Origin: Vandiemenella viatica
Lineage: Eukaryota > Arthropoda > Insecta > Orthoptera > Morabidae
NCBI GenBank assembly: GCA_031002005.1
Contig: CM061921.1
Span: 174,228,935 to 174,292,934, forward strand
Length of the DNA stretch: 64,000 bases
Direction: 5' to 3'
Positions 1 through 11,388 of the stretch are shown in pieces; position 1 is the stretch's first letter; every line of letters starts with the position of its first letter. Under the pieces are notes generated by a model. The model did not search any database and was not told the origin of the DNA. It was given only the letters and a program-made list of their open reading frames with translations. The position numbers and the translations under genes are program-made.

Positions 1-922
1 AACCCAACTTGACACACGAAAATACAAGGTTTACTGCAACGACGCTTCATCTGACACATTCACACCGGAAGTCGGAGTACCGCAGGGCGGGATTCCCTCC
101 ACCCTGCTATTCATCAAATATACATCGGATACCCCGGCAGCTGACAGACAGCTGAAGAGGTTGAGGCATATGCAGATGATACTGCTTACTGGAGCTCAGC
201 TCCTAATACAAAAACAGTAAACAGACGAGCGACGCGATACTTAGATAGACTGCAAAACTAGATGAGAAAATGGAGGATAAAGCCAAACCCGACCAAAACA
301 CAGATGGTGCTCTTTAGACACAGGAATTTAACCCAGAAACGCAAACAAAGAAAGATGACATACAACTAACAATCTGGCGACAACTAAGACTAACTGACTG
401 CGCAAAATACCTTGGTGTCCATATTAACAAGTACCTCAACTGGCAGACATACATTATAGAGACGCTAAACAAAATATGAAAAAGACAGAACCAAATCCGA
501 CTAGTACAAGGCCGCAGCAACGAAACAGCTATACAAACATATAAAACGTACATTCGACCGATAATAGAGTACGCAGCAGTACCTCTTGGAAGTATAAACG
601 AAACCACTGCCAAAGACTAGTTGCTACGGAAAGACGACTGCTTAGAAGCATCCTTACACTGCACTACCGGACCACATCTGAACACGTTTACCATCTTGCC
701 AATATAACTCAACTACAGACGAGACTAGCAACGATAAGAACCAAATACGGGAACATACTTGTGACACACAGAGAGGATATAAGAGACATTATGACCAAGA
801 AACCACGGACAGCCACTAAACCGAAATATAAATACTTATACCCACCGAGAACAATTGCCCTAAATATGGAAAAGATCTTCCCTGAAACAAACGAACCGGA
901 AAATGAACTGACGCAAGAGGAA
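1..922 (+). mobile_element. Jockey-like LINE, 3' RT part, duplicate of 33 kb copy
   Basis: This stretch encodes the last part of a LINE reverse transcriptase (after the catalytic box) and the region behind it. It matches 33008-33931 base for base as far as I can align it, apart from two single-base losses: one in the run near 152 (agctgaag versus agcttgaag) and one in the A-run near 350. Both shift frame. The first lies just upstream of the YADD box, so this copy cannot encode the finger-palm segment that the 33 kb copy encodes as YADDTAYW. The sequence stops exactly at the N gap. It is either a very recent second insertion or an assembly duplicate; the near identity and the gap favour the latter or a very young element. 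Confidence 0.85.
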
Positions 923-1922
923 NNNNNNNNNNNNNNNNNNNNNNNNNNNNNNNNNNNNNNNNNNNNNNNNNNNNNNNNNNNNNNNNNNNNNNNNNNNNNN
1001 NNNNNNNNNNNNNNNNNNNNNNNNNNNNNNNNNNNNNNNNNNNNNNNNNNNNNNNNNNNNNNNNNNNNNNNNNNNNNNNNNNNNNNNNNNNNNNNNNNNN
1101 NNNNNNNNNNNNNNNNNNNNNNNNNNNNNNNNNNNNNNNNNNNNNNNNNNNNNNNNNNNNNNNNNNNNNNNNNNNNNNNNNNNNNNNNNNNNNNNNNNNN
1201 NNNNNNNNNNNNNNNNNNNNNNNNNNNNNNNNNNNNNNNNNNNNNNNNNNNNNNNNNNNNNNNNNNNNNNNNNNNNNNNNNNNNNNNNNNNNNNNNNNNN
1301 NNNNNNNNNNNNNNNNNNNNNNNNNNNNNNNNNNNNNNNNNNNNNNNNNNNNNNNNNNNNNNNNNNNNNNNNNNNNNNNNNNNNNNNNNNNNNNNNNNNN
1401 NNNNNNNNNNNNNNNNNNNNNNNNNNNNNNNNNNNNNNNNNNNNNNNNNNNNNNNNNNNNNNNNNNNNNNNNNNNNNNNNNNNNNNNNNNNNNNNNNNNN
1501 NNNNNNNNNNNNNNNNNNNNNNNNNNNNNNNNNNNNNNNNNNNNNNNNNNNNNNNNNNNNNNNNNNNNNNNNNNNNNNNNNNNNNNNNNNNNNNNNNNNN
1601 NNNNNNNNNNNNNNNNNNNNNNNNNNNNNNNNNNNNNNNNNNNNNNNNNNNNNNNNNNNNNNNNNNNNNNNNNNNNNNNNNNNNNNNNNNNNNNNNNNNN
1701 NNNNNNNNNNNNNNNNNNNNNNNNNNNNNNNNNNNNNNNNNNNNNNNNNNNNNNNNNNNNNNNNNNNNNNNNNNNNNNNNNNNNNNNNNNNNNNNNNNNN
1801 NNNNNNNNNNNNNNNNNNNNNNNNNNNNNNNNNNNNNNNNNNNNNNNNNNNNNNNNNNNNNNNNNNNNNNNNNNNNNNNNNNNNNNNNNNNNNNNNNNNN
1901 NNNNNNNNNNNNNNNNNNNNNN
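923..1922. other. Assembly gap (exactly 1,000 N)
   Basis: All bases are N. The round length suggests a placeholder gap of unknown true size. Open frames drawn through it are meaningless. Confidence 0.99.
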
Positions 1923-2460
1923 AATAAGGGAATAGGTTACGAAACGTTGGTCAGACGATTGCTTGAATTTGGTAGTGTAGTATGGGACCCACATTTTTGG
2001 TATCAAATACAGGAGATGGAGGGGCGCAAAGAAGGGCTGCTAGATTTGTTACTGGAAATTACCGCAGAACACAAGCAGTAAGTGCTACCATAAAGGACTT
2101 GGAATGGGATTGGTTGGAATACAGGAGGAGAATGAATAGTTTCATGGGAGTATACAAGGGTATGTTGGTGATTAGGCGCGAAAAAATATTGGTAGAAGAA
2201 TTATGAGAGGTGCGTAGAAGGGAAAAGGCGACTATGATCACATGCTGGCACTCGATTTCAGGAATAGAGTGCAATAAGATTTTCTTTCGTAACTAAGAGC
2301 GTGAGAGGCTGGGACAAATTACCAAGAGAAATGATGAAAAAATTACCAAAACGCTAAAATAATTTAAAGCTGAAATTAGTAGAGGGAAAAAGGAAATGTG
2401 AAAATTGTATGTGTATGGAAATTGCCACAGGAGTAGCTACATATCAATTAAATCAAAATT
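1923..2460 (+). pseudogene. LINE reverse transcriptase 3' end remnant (CR1/Jockey-like)
   Basis: Translation across two frames gives the typical end of a CR1/Jockey-type polymerase: an EFGSVVWDPH segment, then a frameshift into QRRAARFVTGNYRR and a KDLEWDWLEYRRR segment, then a C-terminal tail with stops. Known LINE proteins of this type carry a similar 'QRRAARFV' helix after the thumb. The copy is 5' truncated by the gap and has at least one frameshift and several stops, so it is a fossil. It is not the same family as the element before the gap. Confidence 0.65.
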
Positions 2461-2609
2461 AGTGGTAAGGAGTCTTTTCAAGATCATGTAGTTAGATTTC
2501 AGTCAGTTTTTTATTTTATACAGTGGATCGTGAGCATGTGGTAATTGCTGTGGATTTGTTGACAATGTCAATCAGTTCCAATTTCGGTAGTCATTTGCAC
2601 CGCAAATTA

Positions 2610-2611
<2 letters not shown>

Positions 2612-2668
<57 letters not shown>
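2612..2668. repeat. Poly-T run of about 57 bases
   Basis: An uninterrupted T homopolymer. It may be the A-tail of a minus-strand retroposon that extends rightward, but I could not recognise a body next to it. Length in an assembly is unreliable. Confidence 0.9.
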
Positions 2669-2670
<2 letters not shown>

Positions 2671-4588
2671 CGAGATTTGTTACCTTTCATTTCTTTTCCA
2701 TTAAAGTAAAATATTTTTTTAATTATTTCTTCAGTAGATTGCTCAAAGAATTTTTTTAGTTTTTCGGGAAATTAAAATAAAAAATATTGGTCAAGATATG
2801 TTTATACATAAACGTAATGATGTTTAGTTAACACACGTGATGTTCTAATTATTAATTAAACAAAACAATAACCTGAAAACTGCTTAATCATTGGAACTAG
2901 CTATTCCGAATAAAGTAATGCATCCTGAATAAGACGTGTTTTTTGGTGCCAACTACCTGTAGGTTCCCACAGTGGTTCCACAGAAGACCGTTACTCAGAA
3001 GGAATCGATCCCTGGGGGACCACAGGAAGTGTAACAGGCTTCTAAATCAAGTCTCACTACGTTACTACTTAAGTAAGTGGCGGAAGTGTTTATTTGAATT
3101 ATAGAAAGTGCTTAAAATCTTTTTATTGCTGAGTGCTGGAAAATAATTCTGTCTGGAGATTTATGTTAGTAAATATAGCGAGATGTTGGTTTTTAATTAC
3201 GGCAGAAGCAGGAAAACACTGAGATAATAATGTAGGAAGTATACGGTGTGATCTAAATAAACATAATCTTTTTCCATTAGCAGGTATTACTTGGCTTTGT
3301 TTTTGTTTCTTATAGTTGGACATTCAGGCAGGCAATTATTGTAGGACGCTTAACCTTAAATATACTATCGTGAAATGTAAGATAAAATTAGCTAGATATT
3401 GAAAACGTGTTAGCTATAGAATAGTTAGCTTAAATGGTGGTAAAACATTTGGAGAATGTAACTATTGAGGATTAAAACATGACATCTAAGTAAATCAAAT
3501 GATTGCTTTAATCGTTTATCTGTTCTCAACACCAAAAAAATCACAAATAGGCTGTTTGACAGTATTGAAATATATTACAAATTGTAGTCATTCGCTTTGA
3601 ATAATGCTTAAGGAAGCTATTTTTGTTAAATTTGAAAAGAAATGTGGATTACTTTTAGTAAAAAAGCAAAATAAACAGCATATTTTTCTTACCCTTTGTC
3701 ATGACAGAAAACGTCGGATTGGCGATCGCTTTAGTGGCGTCACCTGAATGTAGGCGCTACGGCTGCGAATGGAGCGTTTCCTATTATCCAAGTTTTCAAC
3801 CATTCTTATTATTTTTTGCTGGTTATCTCTAGTTACTAATGAGATTTTGTGTTGAATATAAAATGAAGAACAAATTATAGAAGCCTACAGCGGAAAAGTA
3901 CCGAAATTTGTCAGGCTAGCCATAGAAACAACCCCTGACGTTTATTCTATACTTCAATTCGAGAATCATTTATATTTAAACTGGAAGTTAGAGATTAACA
4001 GAAATCCTTCGTAAGAATGACTAAAATTTTAAATTAAGTTAGTTGTTTTAGAAGATATTTACGAGAAAAATGCGTGTAGCCTAAGGTAAGCATTGGGTGT
4101 TGTCGACAATTTTTCTTAACTGCAGATAAATAATTATAGATAAATGATAATTTTTTCCAACGAAACTGAATTTATACAAACATCAGAGAAACAAACCAGA
4201 CCTTAATTATGTAGAGTGAGGGCTTGCTGGCACGTGACGTCACGAGTGTCGTGCGCCGGCGCCAGGCAGCACAGGAGCGTTTTGGCGGGCTTTCAAATAC
4301 TCTAAATTTTAACGTTGAATTTTACGTAAAATAAGCATTTTCATCAAAAAATAAATAGTACCCGGTAAATAACGTGTATCAATAAACTATTTAAAACCAT
4401 TTTCAAAAAAAAATAGTCAAATAGCGTATTGCACCAAAGTATAACGTGTTTATCGGTTCAAATAATATCCCGATTAGTTTAGAGGAGATGGATCACTCTT
4501 ATAGAAGTTATTCGTGACCAGTATTACCGTTATCTGTCATAACTAAAGAAAAATACCTTCATGAAATCCTTATCAGGTCCCTTAATCT
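2669..4588. other. No gene recognised; AT-rich intergenic sequence
   Basis: No long open frame and no recognised element. A GC-richer island at about 4220-4290 contains a TGACGTCA palindrome (a CRE-type site by sequence only) and could be the end of an unidentified repeat. Confidence 0.5.
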
Positions 4589-5359
4589 GTGACCTACCGT
4601 GTCGAGCAACAACAGGCACATGACCTGGATCAGCTGTTCTATACAGGAAGACTGGTTCTATGTGGCTTTAATGCATGCCATAGAATTTTTTTCTTTTTTT
4701 GTCATCTGTCTTTCGATTGGTTTGATGCAATCTTACATCCCTTCCTATCTTGTGCTAATCTCTTCATCTCTACATATCCCCTACAACCCACGTCCTCAAT
4801 TATCTGCTTCATATATTCTAATCTCTGTCTTCCTTTACACTTCTTACCTTCGAAAGTTCAATCCACCAGCAAATTAACTAATCCAGCATGTCTCAAATAT
4901 GACCTACCTGCCTGTCTCTTCTTCTATAAGCTACTTCCACAAACTTTTTTCCTCATCCATCATTTCCAAAACTCGTTCATTTCTTACTTTGTCTGTCCAC
5001 TTAATTTTCAGCATTCTTCTGTAGCACCACAATTCAAATGCTTCAAGTTTCCTTCTTTCCTGTATTCCTCAAGTCCATGTTTCGCTACCATAAAGTGCTA
5101 TGCTCCACACATAGAGTTTTAAATTTTTTTCTAATTCCTCGATCAATATTTGAAACTAAAAGATTTCTCTTTTTCATGAAGGCTCTTCTTGCTATCGCTG
5201 TTCTGCTTTTAACATCATTCCTGCTTCGGCCATCGGTTGTAATTTTGCTTCCTAAGTAACAGAATTCACTTACTTATCCTATTGCATCCGATCCTATTTT
5301 TATATTTAATCTACTAGTATTGGTATAATTTATGCTACATTTCACTTTAGTCTTGCTTT

Positions 5360-6360
5360 GATTTAAATTTAGTCCAAAATCTTCATTAGTATTTTGTTCA
5401 TGCCATTTAGTAATTTCTCAATGCACACAGCTCTTTCTGCTAACAAGACAATGTCATCACCAAATCGTAGCATACTGATTTTTTCTCCCAGGACACCCAT
5501 GCCACATGGAAATTTTTCTTTTACTTTCTTTATTGCTTCCTCTACATACAAGTTGGATATTAACGGATATAGACTATCACCTTGTCTCACGCCCTTTTTA
5601 ACTGATGCTTGTCTCTCATGATTCTCTACTTTTACTACAGCCACTTGATTCCTGTATAGTTTATAAAGTATTCTTCTATCTCGATACTTTAGACCTGGCT
5701 TCTTTAAAATTTTGAACATCTTGTCCCACCTAACATTATCAAAACTTTTTCTAAATCAACAAATGCCATAAAAGTATCTTTATTTTTCTTGATCCGCCCT
5801 TCAAGTATTAATCATAAAGCCAGAATTGCTTCCCTTGTACCGCGATTTTTCCTAAACCCAAACTGATCTTCACCTACTATGTCTTCTACTACACTTTCCA
5901 TTGTTCTGTATATTATTCCGGTCAGTAATTTTGAAGCATATGATGTTAGACTAATTGTGCGATAATTCTCACATTTGTCGGCTTGTGTTGTTGTTGTTGT
6001 TGTGATTTAAGGGCGCGTCGACGGCGGGGTCATTAGCGCCCTCGGTTTGTGCTTTCTTCCGAAGTGTGAAGATGATATTTTTATTAAAATCAGTAGGAAT
6101 TTCTCCTGTTTCATAACTTTTTGATATCAGCTTGCATAATCATTCAATTCTTTCTTCTCCTAGGGATTTAAGAAGTTCTGCAGGGATCTCATCAATTCTA
6201 ACTGTCTTATTTGCTTTCAAGTCATTCAGAGTTCTATTAAAGTCTGTCCTGTAAACAGGATATCCTAAGTCATGAATGTTGACATCGCCTTCCTTTTCCA
6301 TTACACTATTGTTCAAGACGTCCCCATCATACAGTTCCTCAATGTATTCCTTCCATCGGT
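5360..6360 (-). pseudogene. RTE reverse transcriptase (broken)
   Basis: This is the polymerase of RTE copy 1. The best frame (5719-5369) contains LKYRDRRILYKLYRNQ, then VKKGVRQGDSLYPLISNLYVEEAI, then FGDDIVLLAE. The usual catalytic box in this family is F-A-D-D, so the Ala is replaced by Gly here while both aspartates remain. The upstream part is split into short frames and holds the small retroposon at 5988-6041. Copy 2 at 18 kb keeps an intact FADDIVLLAD box, supporting the family assignment. Confidence 0.75.
5988..6041 (-). repeat. Micro-retroposon (54 bp) with 10-bp target duplication
   Basis: On the minus strand the unit runs GGGCGC, TAATGACC, a short GC-rich loop, GCGCCC, TTAA and an (AAC)n-type tail. 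GGGCGC and GCGCCC can pair as a 6-bp stem. It is flanked by TCGGCTTGTG (5978-5987) and TCGGTTTGTG (6042-6051), a target duplication with one mismatch, and interrupts the RTE polymerase. The same unit recurs at 16724-16794, 40783-40839 and 62362-62414. Confidence 0.85.
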
Positions 6361-6378
6361 TAGCTCTATCGTCTGAGT

Positions 6379-7492
6379 CTAAAAGAGGTTCCCATCGGCG
6401 GCTTTAATGTTCATACCTCTTTTCTTCATTTCTCCAAAATTCTGCTTGGTCTTCCTATATGCAACATCTACTTTACCTACGACCATTTCCTTTTCTACTT
6501 CTTCACACTTTTGTTGTAACCATTTTTCTTTTGCTTTTTTGCATTTCCTGTTTATTTTATTTGTAAACTGCCTGTATTGATCTCTACCTGCTTCATCCTG
6601 AGCATTTTTGTACCTTCTGCTCTGATCCATTAGTTCCAAAATATCTTCTGTGTCCAAGGTTTTCGGACGCTTGTTCCCTAAAGCCATTTTTTTTTTTTTT
6701 TTTTTTTACCAGCTTTCATTATTTCGGTCTTTAATGCATTCCATTCGACCTCGGCTGAGCTCCTTTCAGAGTTACTTCTTAGAACCTAAGTCTACCATTT
6801 CTGTAAATTTTTCTCCCGTACTAGATTGTTTCAGTTTATTCACTTCCAGTCTGTGCTGCTTATACTGCTTCCTTATTCGCTTGAATTTTAGCCTGCACTT
6901 CATCACTATCAAATTAAGGTCAAAGTATATGTCCTCTCTTGAGTATGCCTTACGGTCTAGAACTTGATTCCTGAATCTCTGTTTGACCATGATATAATCT
7001 AGCTGATATATGCCTGTATCTCAGGACGTTTCCAGGTGTACATCCGTCTTGCATGTTTCTTAAGTAGTGTGTTCGTCACTACTAGCTTATATCTTTCACA
7101 AAATTCTAACAACCTGCTTCCTCGCTCATTTCTTTCTCCTAGACCAAAAGTTCCTACAGTATTCCCCTCTTTTCCTTCTCCCACTGTCGCATTCCAATCA
7201 CCCATGATTATTAGATTTTCCTCCTCCTTCACATATTGGATTAATTCTACAATTTTGGTGTACATTTTTTCTATTTCTTCGTGACGTTGGCATGTACACT
7301 TGTACTAATGTGGTTGGGACGGGCTTAGCTTCTAACCTCATCAAAATAATCCTGTCACTAAATTGTTTATAATAACTCACCCGTTTCCCTACTCACTTAT
7401 TCTTTACAAATCCTACACTAGTGACGCCATTCAAAGTTTGTGTGCTAATTATCCTGTGTTCCCCAGACCAGAAATCATGTGCGATTATTTTT
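6379..7492 (-). pseudogene. RTE endonuclease and linker (broken)
   Basis: The endonuclease would nick target DNA to prime reverse transcription. Visible motifs are a TLVQVYMPT strand, the MGDWNA motif carrying the catalytic Asp and Asn, and a NTLLKKHARRMYTWKRP segment, which is the usual RTE order. The final segment holding the SDH catalytic histidine is not clearly present before the frame breaks near 7020. The linker (6990-6379) is lysine-rich and basic, as in other RTE elements, and is interrupted by a 19-base T-run (A-run on the coding strand) near 6690-6708. Stops and frameshifts make it inactive. Confidence 0.7.
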
Positions 7493-7760
7493 AATTATTG
7501 TATATTGAAATTTTAACTGGAGGTTTGAAATGTGGACTAACATTGTACTGGGAAAATTGATGTGTGAGTGGAGACTTTCCCGGCGTATCGATGCAACAAA
7601 ATCTTCTCGGGTGTCCAGCCGGATGGTGGTGTAAAAACACGATGTTTCGACAGCTGACTCTGCTGTCTTCATCAGGTATCTGTAGTTGTTCTCAGCTGAC
7701 TGTCTCTGTTTCTTATTCTAATAAATTAATGTGTTGATTATTTACGGTCAGGTTATTTGA
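7493..7760 (-). repeat. Possible Penelope-like element end with hammerhead-like core
   Basis: The minus strand from 7675 to 7645 reads CTGATGA, one A, GACAGC, a 7-base loop, GCTGTC and GAAA. That is the order of a hammerhead ribozyme core (CUGAUGA, stem II, GAAA) with a perfect 6-bp stem II. The flanking text (TTCTCGGGTG at 7596-7605 and a GTGTAAAAACAC palindrome at 7629-7640) resembles ends that I associate with Penelope-like elements, which are known to carry hammerheads. One extra A sits between CUGAUGA and the stem, and I found no convincing NUH cleavage site, so activity is doubtful. Confidence 0.35.
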
Positions 7761-8259
7761 TGATATAATAATGCTAAGTAAAGTGTCAATACGGTTAATT
7801 GTTGTGTACAGTTACAGGGTGATATGAACAAGTTCTATTATTTGATATGTCAACTTCGAAAGAAGACAAGTGCCAAAAAGGGTCAGATTATTTGGTGTAC
7901 ATACATAAAATTAATATTATGCATGATTATAAGATAGAGGAGAACTTTCTGGTTGTTGCCATAAGGTACAAAAATCTTTGGAACTCACACATTTACTGGA
8001 ACCGGTACTAAGGGAATGTACCAGAGACGAGAGTGAATTATTTTTTGATATGCTTGATTTCGTTACTAAAAAGACTTAAATGGGGAACCTATTGTTGACA
8101 AGCAAAGCAGTTGGAAAGATGGTCAGAACACTACACCAACCTTTACTCCAGGGCAGTCAGCATAAGCCTGAAGCACTGGACAGTTTACCTATTTATCCTA
8201 CTGCATTAGAACTTGTTGATGTACCTTCACAGGACGAACTTAATTTTTCTAAACAGCCA
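7761..8259 (+). other. Unassigned sequence with a short open frame
   Basis: A 62-codon plus-strand frame (8080-8268) ends at the I-element junction. It has no motif that I recognise. The reading frame ending KDLNGEP just before it suggests decayed coding sequence of an unknown element, but this is weak. Confidence 0.3.
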
Positions 8260-10033
8260 TCCTCATAGTTATCCACTGGCTCCAGCAACACGGACTAGAA
8301 TTCTCGACTAGCAAATCCACTGCTGTCATATTTACAAGAAGAAGAATGCACCCCCCGATCTACAATCTAGTTTTGGGTACATGCAGCGTACTGGTCAAAT
8401 CGAATGTCAAATTCCTCGGCCTAGTCTACGACTCACGATTAACCTGGGCAGCACACGCTCACCAACTCATTCCTAAACTAGAACAAGGACTCAACATTTT
8501 ACGAACCCTGACACGAGTATGGTGGGGAGCCCACCCATCGATATTACTAATATTGTACCGCGCTATAATCCGATCTAAAATTGAATACGGGAGCATGTTC
8601 TATTTCAGTGGCAACAAAGGAACATAGATAAAGTGGAGAGCATACAGAATCAATGTCTCCGCATATGTCTGGGGGCTATGAAATCAACTCCGATAAATGC
8701 CCTCTACCTGGAAGCCGCAGAAATGACCCTGAAATTCCGAACCCAGTTACTAGCTAACAAATTTTTATTAGCTCGAATACAAGATAAAAATTCAACTACT
8801 CTCCAACAAATCACCAACCTTCAGCATCTGGTGGAAGAACAAGGACCTCGCTCTTACAACCAAAGATACCCACTGCTACAAAGCCTCGTTCTTCTGACTA
8901 CTTTCCTCTCCGAACGGCCATTGCAGGAAGCAGCAACAATACACGACATTCCCTACCAAGAATGCGTGAGGCCAATGTCGGTAAGCTGTATTCCGACACA
9001 CCCGAGATCCGGCCAGCCAATTCAGCAATTTTGTCAGGGGTATTTAACAGAGCATTGGCCAACTTCAATCCATATCTACACTGATGGATCGAAGATACCC
9101 TCACAGGGAGTCGGGTGCGCCATCTACTGTCCTGAGACGCTGCACGAGCAAAAATTCAGGCTACCAAATCATCTTCCAGTTTATGCAGCTGAAGCGGTTG
9201 CTATTATTCAAGCACTTTCATATGCGAGAGAGTTTCCTGGGCGAAATGTCTTAATCTTAACGGACTCTCTCAGCGTACTTCGTACTTTAACAACTCCGGC
9301 CATCCTACACCGCTCCAATGTATACCACATTAGCATAATACAGAAAACCTACGAACTTGCGCAAGCGGGTTCCTCTGTGAACTATATATGGATCCCTGCC
9401 CATACTGGTATAATATTTAATGAACATGCAGATCAGTTAGCCAAGGAAGCATGTAATTCGGGCCAAGTTCTCATCCCTCCACTCAACACCAAAGATTACC
9501 ACGCAGCAATCCAATCACATATACAACAATGGGCCACGCTCTGGGAGGAAACAAAAAGACTCAAAGGACGGCAATACGCAAAGATACAGCCACAACCACC
9601 TCGTCGACCTTGGTTTACAAATTGGAACACGCAACGCAACTTCATAACATCCATCATACGTATGAGGTTTAACCATGGTGCGTTTCGGGAACATCTACAT
9701 CGCATCCACGTAGCAGATACACCGCTCTGCCAATGTGACGGGCAATCAACGCAAGATGTCAACCATATGTTCTTCAGGTGCCCCCTATACCGACAGCAGC
9801 AGCAATCATTCATCAACTCCCTAGTGAGAGCAGGACAGCCGCTACCAACAAGTATCACCGAACTACTTGCATCTAACAACAGGAAAATATATACTATTAT
9901 TAGAGACTTTATAAAAAATACAGAAATATACATTTAATGTAATAATACATGTAATGTAATGTAATGTTAATGAATTTTATGTATATTAAGCTGGCTGTAT
10001 GGTATATCAAATCCTAAAGCCAAAAACAAAAAA
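8260..10033 (+). mobile_element. I-type LINE, 5'-truncated 3' half
   Basis: The element starts abruptly inside the polymerase near 8260, the usual result of incomplete target-primed reverse transcription. It continues through thumb, RNase H and C-terminal zinc finger, and ends in an A-rich tail (10023-10033) after a 3' untranslated region with three atgta repeats. RNase H inside a LINE ORF2 is characteristic of the I group (I, Loa and related clades). It abuts the ORF1 remnant at 10116, so it may have inserted into that older LINE. No convincing target duplication was found. Confidence 0.85.
8262..9937 (+). pseudogene. I-type LINE ORF2: RT end, RNase H, CCHC finger
   Basis: The polymerase end reads WLQQHGLEFSTSKSTAV, then KFLGLVYDSRLTW. 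One frameshift near 8610-8620 moves the frame to RNIDKVESIQNQC. From 8633 the frame is open for 434 codons. The RNase H domain shows its four acidic positions: IYTDGS (about residue 150), YAAEAVAI (about 186), LTDSLSV (about 210) and HADQLAKEA (about 265). The C-terminus has a CQCDG...HMFFRC zinc finger (about 366-385), typical of I and Loa ORF2 proteins. This is the best preserved enzyme domain in the window: only one frameshift separates the parts. The long open frame begins with GTG, which is not a natural start; it is simply the first codon after the break. Confidence 0.85.
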
Positions 10034-10115
10034 AAGTCTGTTCTATACCGTTAAGTTTCCTGTTTACGGTCTCCAGGTGTTTGTTTCCTTGTGAGTTCGT
10101 CGCTGCGATTTGTAT

Positions 10116-11388
10116 TCAGGAAGTCTGCCTGACATCCTCTATGTCTTCGTTCTGATCGTTGTCTGCCCAACTAAAGGGCATACCTGCTGTCTCCGTACCT
10201 GTTTCTCGGTGTCTGACTGAGTTTGGATTTAACTCTGCATTAAATGTTGGCAGGCTCTTCCCGATTTGTTGCTTTTTGAGCTTTTTTCCAGTGCCTTTAG
10301 CATCGTCTGTATTTTCTCTTTCAGTAGATGTTTCCCTAGTTTGTTTACTTTTCGTCTCTGGTTGTTTTCTTGCACGACGTTTCTTACTGGGTTTGGGCTT
10401 CGCTGGTTTCGTCCACTCGGTTTCTTCTGCTGTCGTCGTTTCGTCCTTCTCGTCGGCCGACTCCATGTTATCGTCGGTTTCTGCCGTATTTTTCAACGAT
10501 TCAACATTTCTCTTCTGTTTTGTCTCTTCCATGTTTGTTATTGTCTTTTCTATCAAGTCTCCTTCTTGTTTTCTTGGTAAGTTTTTCGCTTTTGTGTTCA
10601 TGGTTTTGGATACCTCGTCGCACCTTGATTCTTCGGTGTTCCTTATGTCGTCATTTTGTTGTTCCCTCGTTTCTCTTCTTGTTTTCGTCTCCGTGTTCCC
10701 ACTGTCCGTTATCGTCAGTGGTGGAAACTGCTGCTGATCTTCCAGTGGCATTTCTTCATCTTGTTTCGGTGTTCCTGTTCGTCTAGGTAGGTTAGCGGTA
10801 GTACTGTCGGTTGTATGCGGGGGCAGTTTGCTCTGATATGTTGTATTGAATTGCATAGAGCGCAAGTTCTGGCTGGCCGTATACAACCAGTGCTCTGAAA
10901 CCGCATACATTGATGTATGATGGTATGTGCTTCGTTATCTCCATTTTTACTAGCCGCACTCCATTTGCTTTCTTAAACCTGATATTGCCTCCCCATTTGT
11001 CTTCTACGATCTCTGCCACGTTGCCGAACGGTTTTATTGCTTGTAGAATGGCTTCATTAGATATTTCAAAGGGCAGATTTAACACTCTTATCTGTCTTTT
11101 TCCCATTCCTGCGTTCGTTACTTGAACATTGCTTACGTTTCCATCGGCATGATGGAATTTCAGGTTCCCGGTATTTGATTCAATTACACTAACACAATGT
11201 TCCTCGCTTATCATTTTAACAAAAACGCAGTTCTGGAACGAGTCTAGTTGTATTCCCAGTATTTCTTCGTCAATTAGCTTTACTTTATCAAACAACCACT
11301 CATGTATTTCATAGGCCGATGGTCTTACGTATGCTCTATCGAAAGTGAATTTCACTGTGTTTTTTCTTGTTATGGCGGTGGAAGCCAT
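10116..11388 (-). pseudogene. L1/Tx1-like LINE ORF1 (RRM-like, CCHC knuckle, charged tail)
   Basis: ORF1 proteins bind the element's RNA. The N-terminal part (11388 to about 10870) starts MASTAITRKNTVKF and contains an RRM-like segment with KRQIRVLNLPFEI and FGNVAEIVEDKWGGNIRF. A frameshift leads to a CALC...H...C zinc knuckle (CX2CX4HX4C, about 10866-10825), and a second shift to a lysine/glutamate-rich tail (to 10116) with GMPFSWADN near its end. Fragments of the same protein recur on the minus strand at 42712-42903, 47169-47408 and 59870-61403, so this is a multi-copy family. Here only ORF1 is left; the I-type element lies directly behind it. Two frameshifts mean it is probably inactive, though it is the longest ORF1 of the family. 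Confidence 0.75.

Larger units (their letters stand above)
4690..7492 (-). mobile_element. RTE-like LINE, copy 1 (endonuclease to 3' end)
   Basis: Read on the minus strand this is a LINE with an apurinic-type endonuclease (about 7492-6990), a linker (about 6990-6360) and reverse transcriptase (about 6360-5360), then a 3' region ending near 4690 in A-rich sequence. The endonuclease shows MGDWNATVGEG and GLGERNERGSRLLEFC, and the polymerase shows GVRQGDSLYP and GDDIVLLAE. These resemble RTE-clade proteins (the group that gave rise to BCNT/craniofacial development protein 2-like sequences). A micro-retroposon sits inside at 5988-6041. A second, more truncated copy lies at 17310-18400 in the same orientation. 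It is broken by stops and an internal A-run, so it is not autonomous. Confidence 0.8.

Noticed and set aside
761..2006. Long open frames of 388 and 396 codons on both strands
   Set aside because: They run through the 1,000-N gap; the residues are unknown.
4225..4250. TGACGTCA palindrome as a CRE promoter element
   Set aside because: No gene or start site nearby; an 8-mer occurs by chance.
4589..5259. Plus-strand open frames of 177, 92 and 73 codons
   Set aside because: Antisense to the 3' part of the RTE-like LINE, with T-rich composition and no motif.
9990..10000. ggctgtatgg in the I-element 3' UTR as a further member of the hairpin array
   Set aside because: No flanking inverted arms; likely a chance match to the loop.
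10159..10786. Plus-strand frames of 192, 138 and 104 codons rich in Phe, Ser and Leu
   Set aside because: Antisense of the Glu/Lys-rich ORF1 tail, not membrane proteins.
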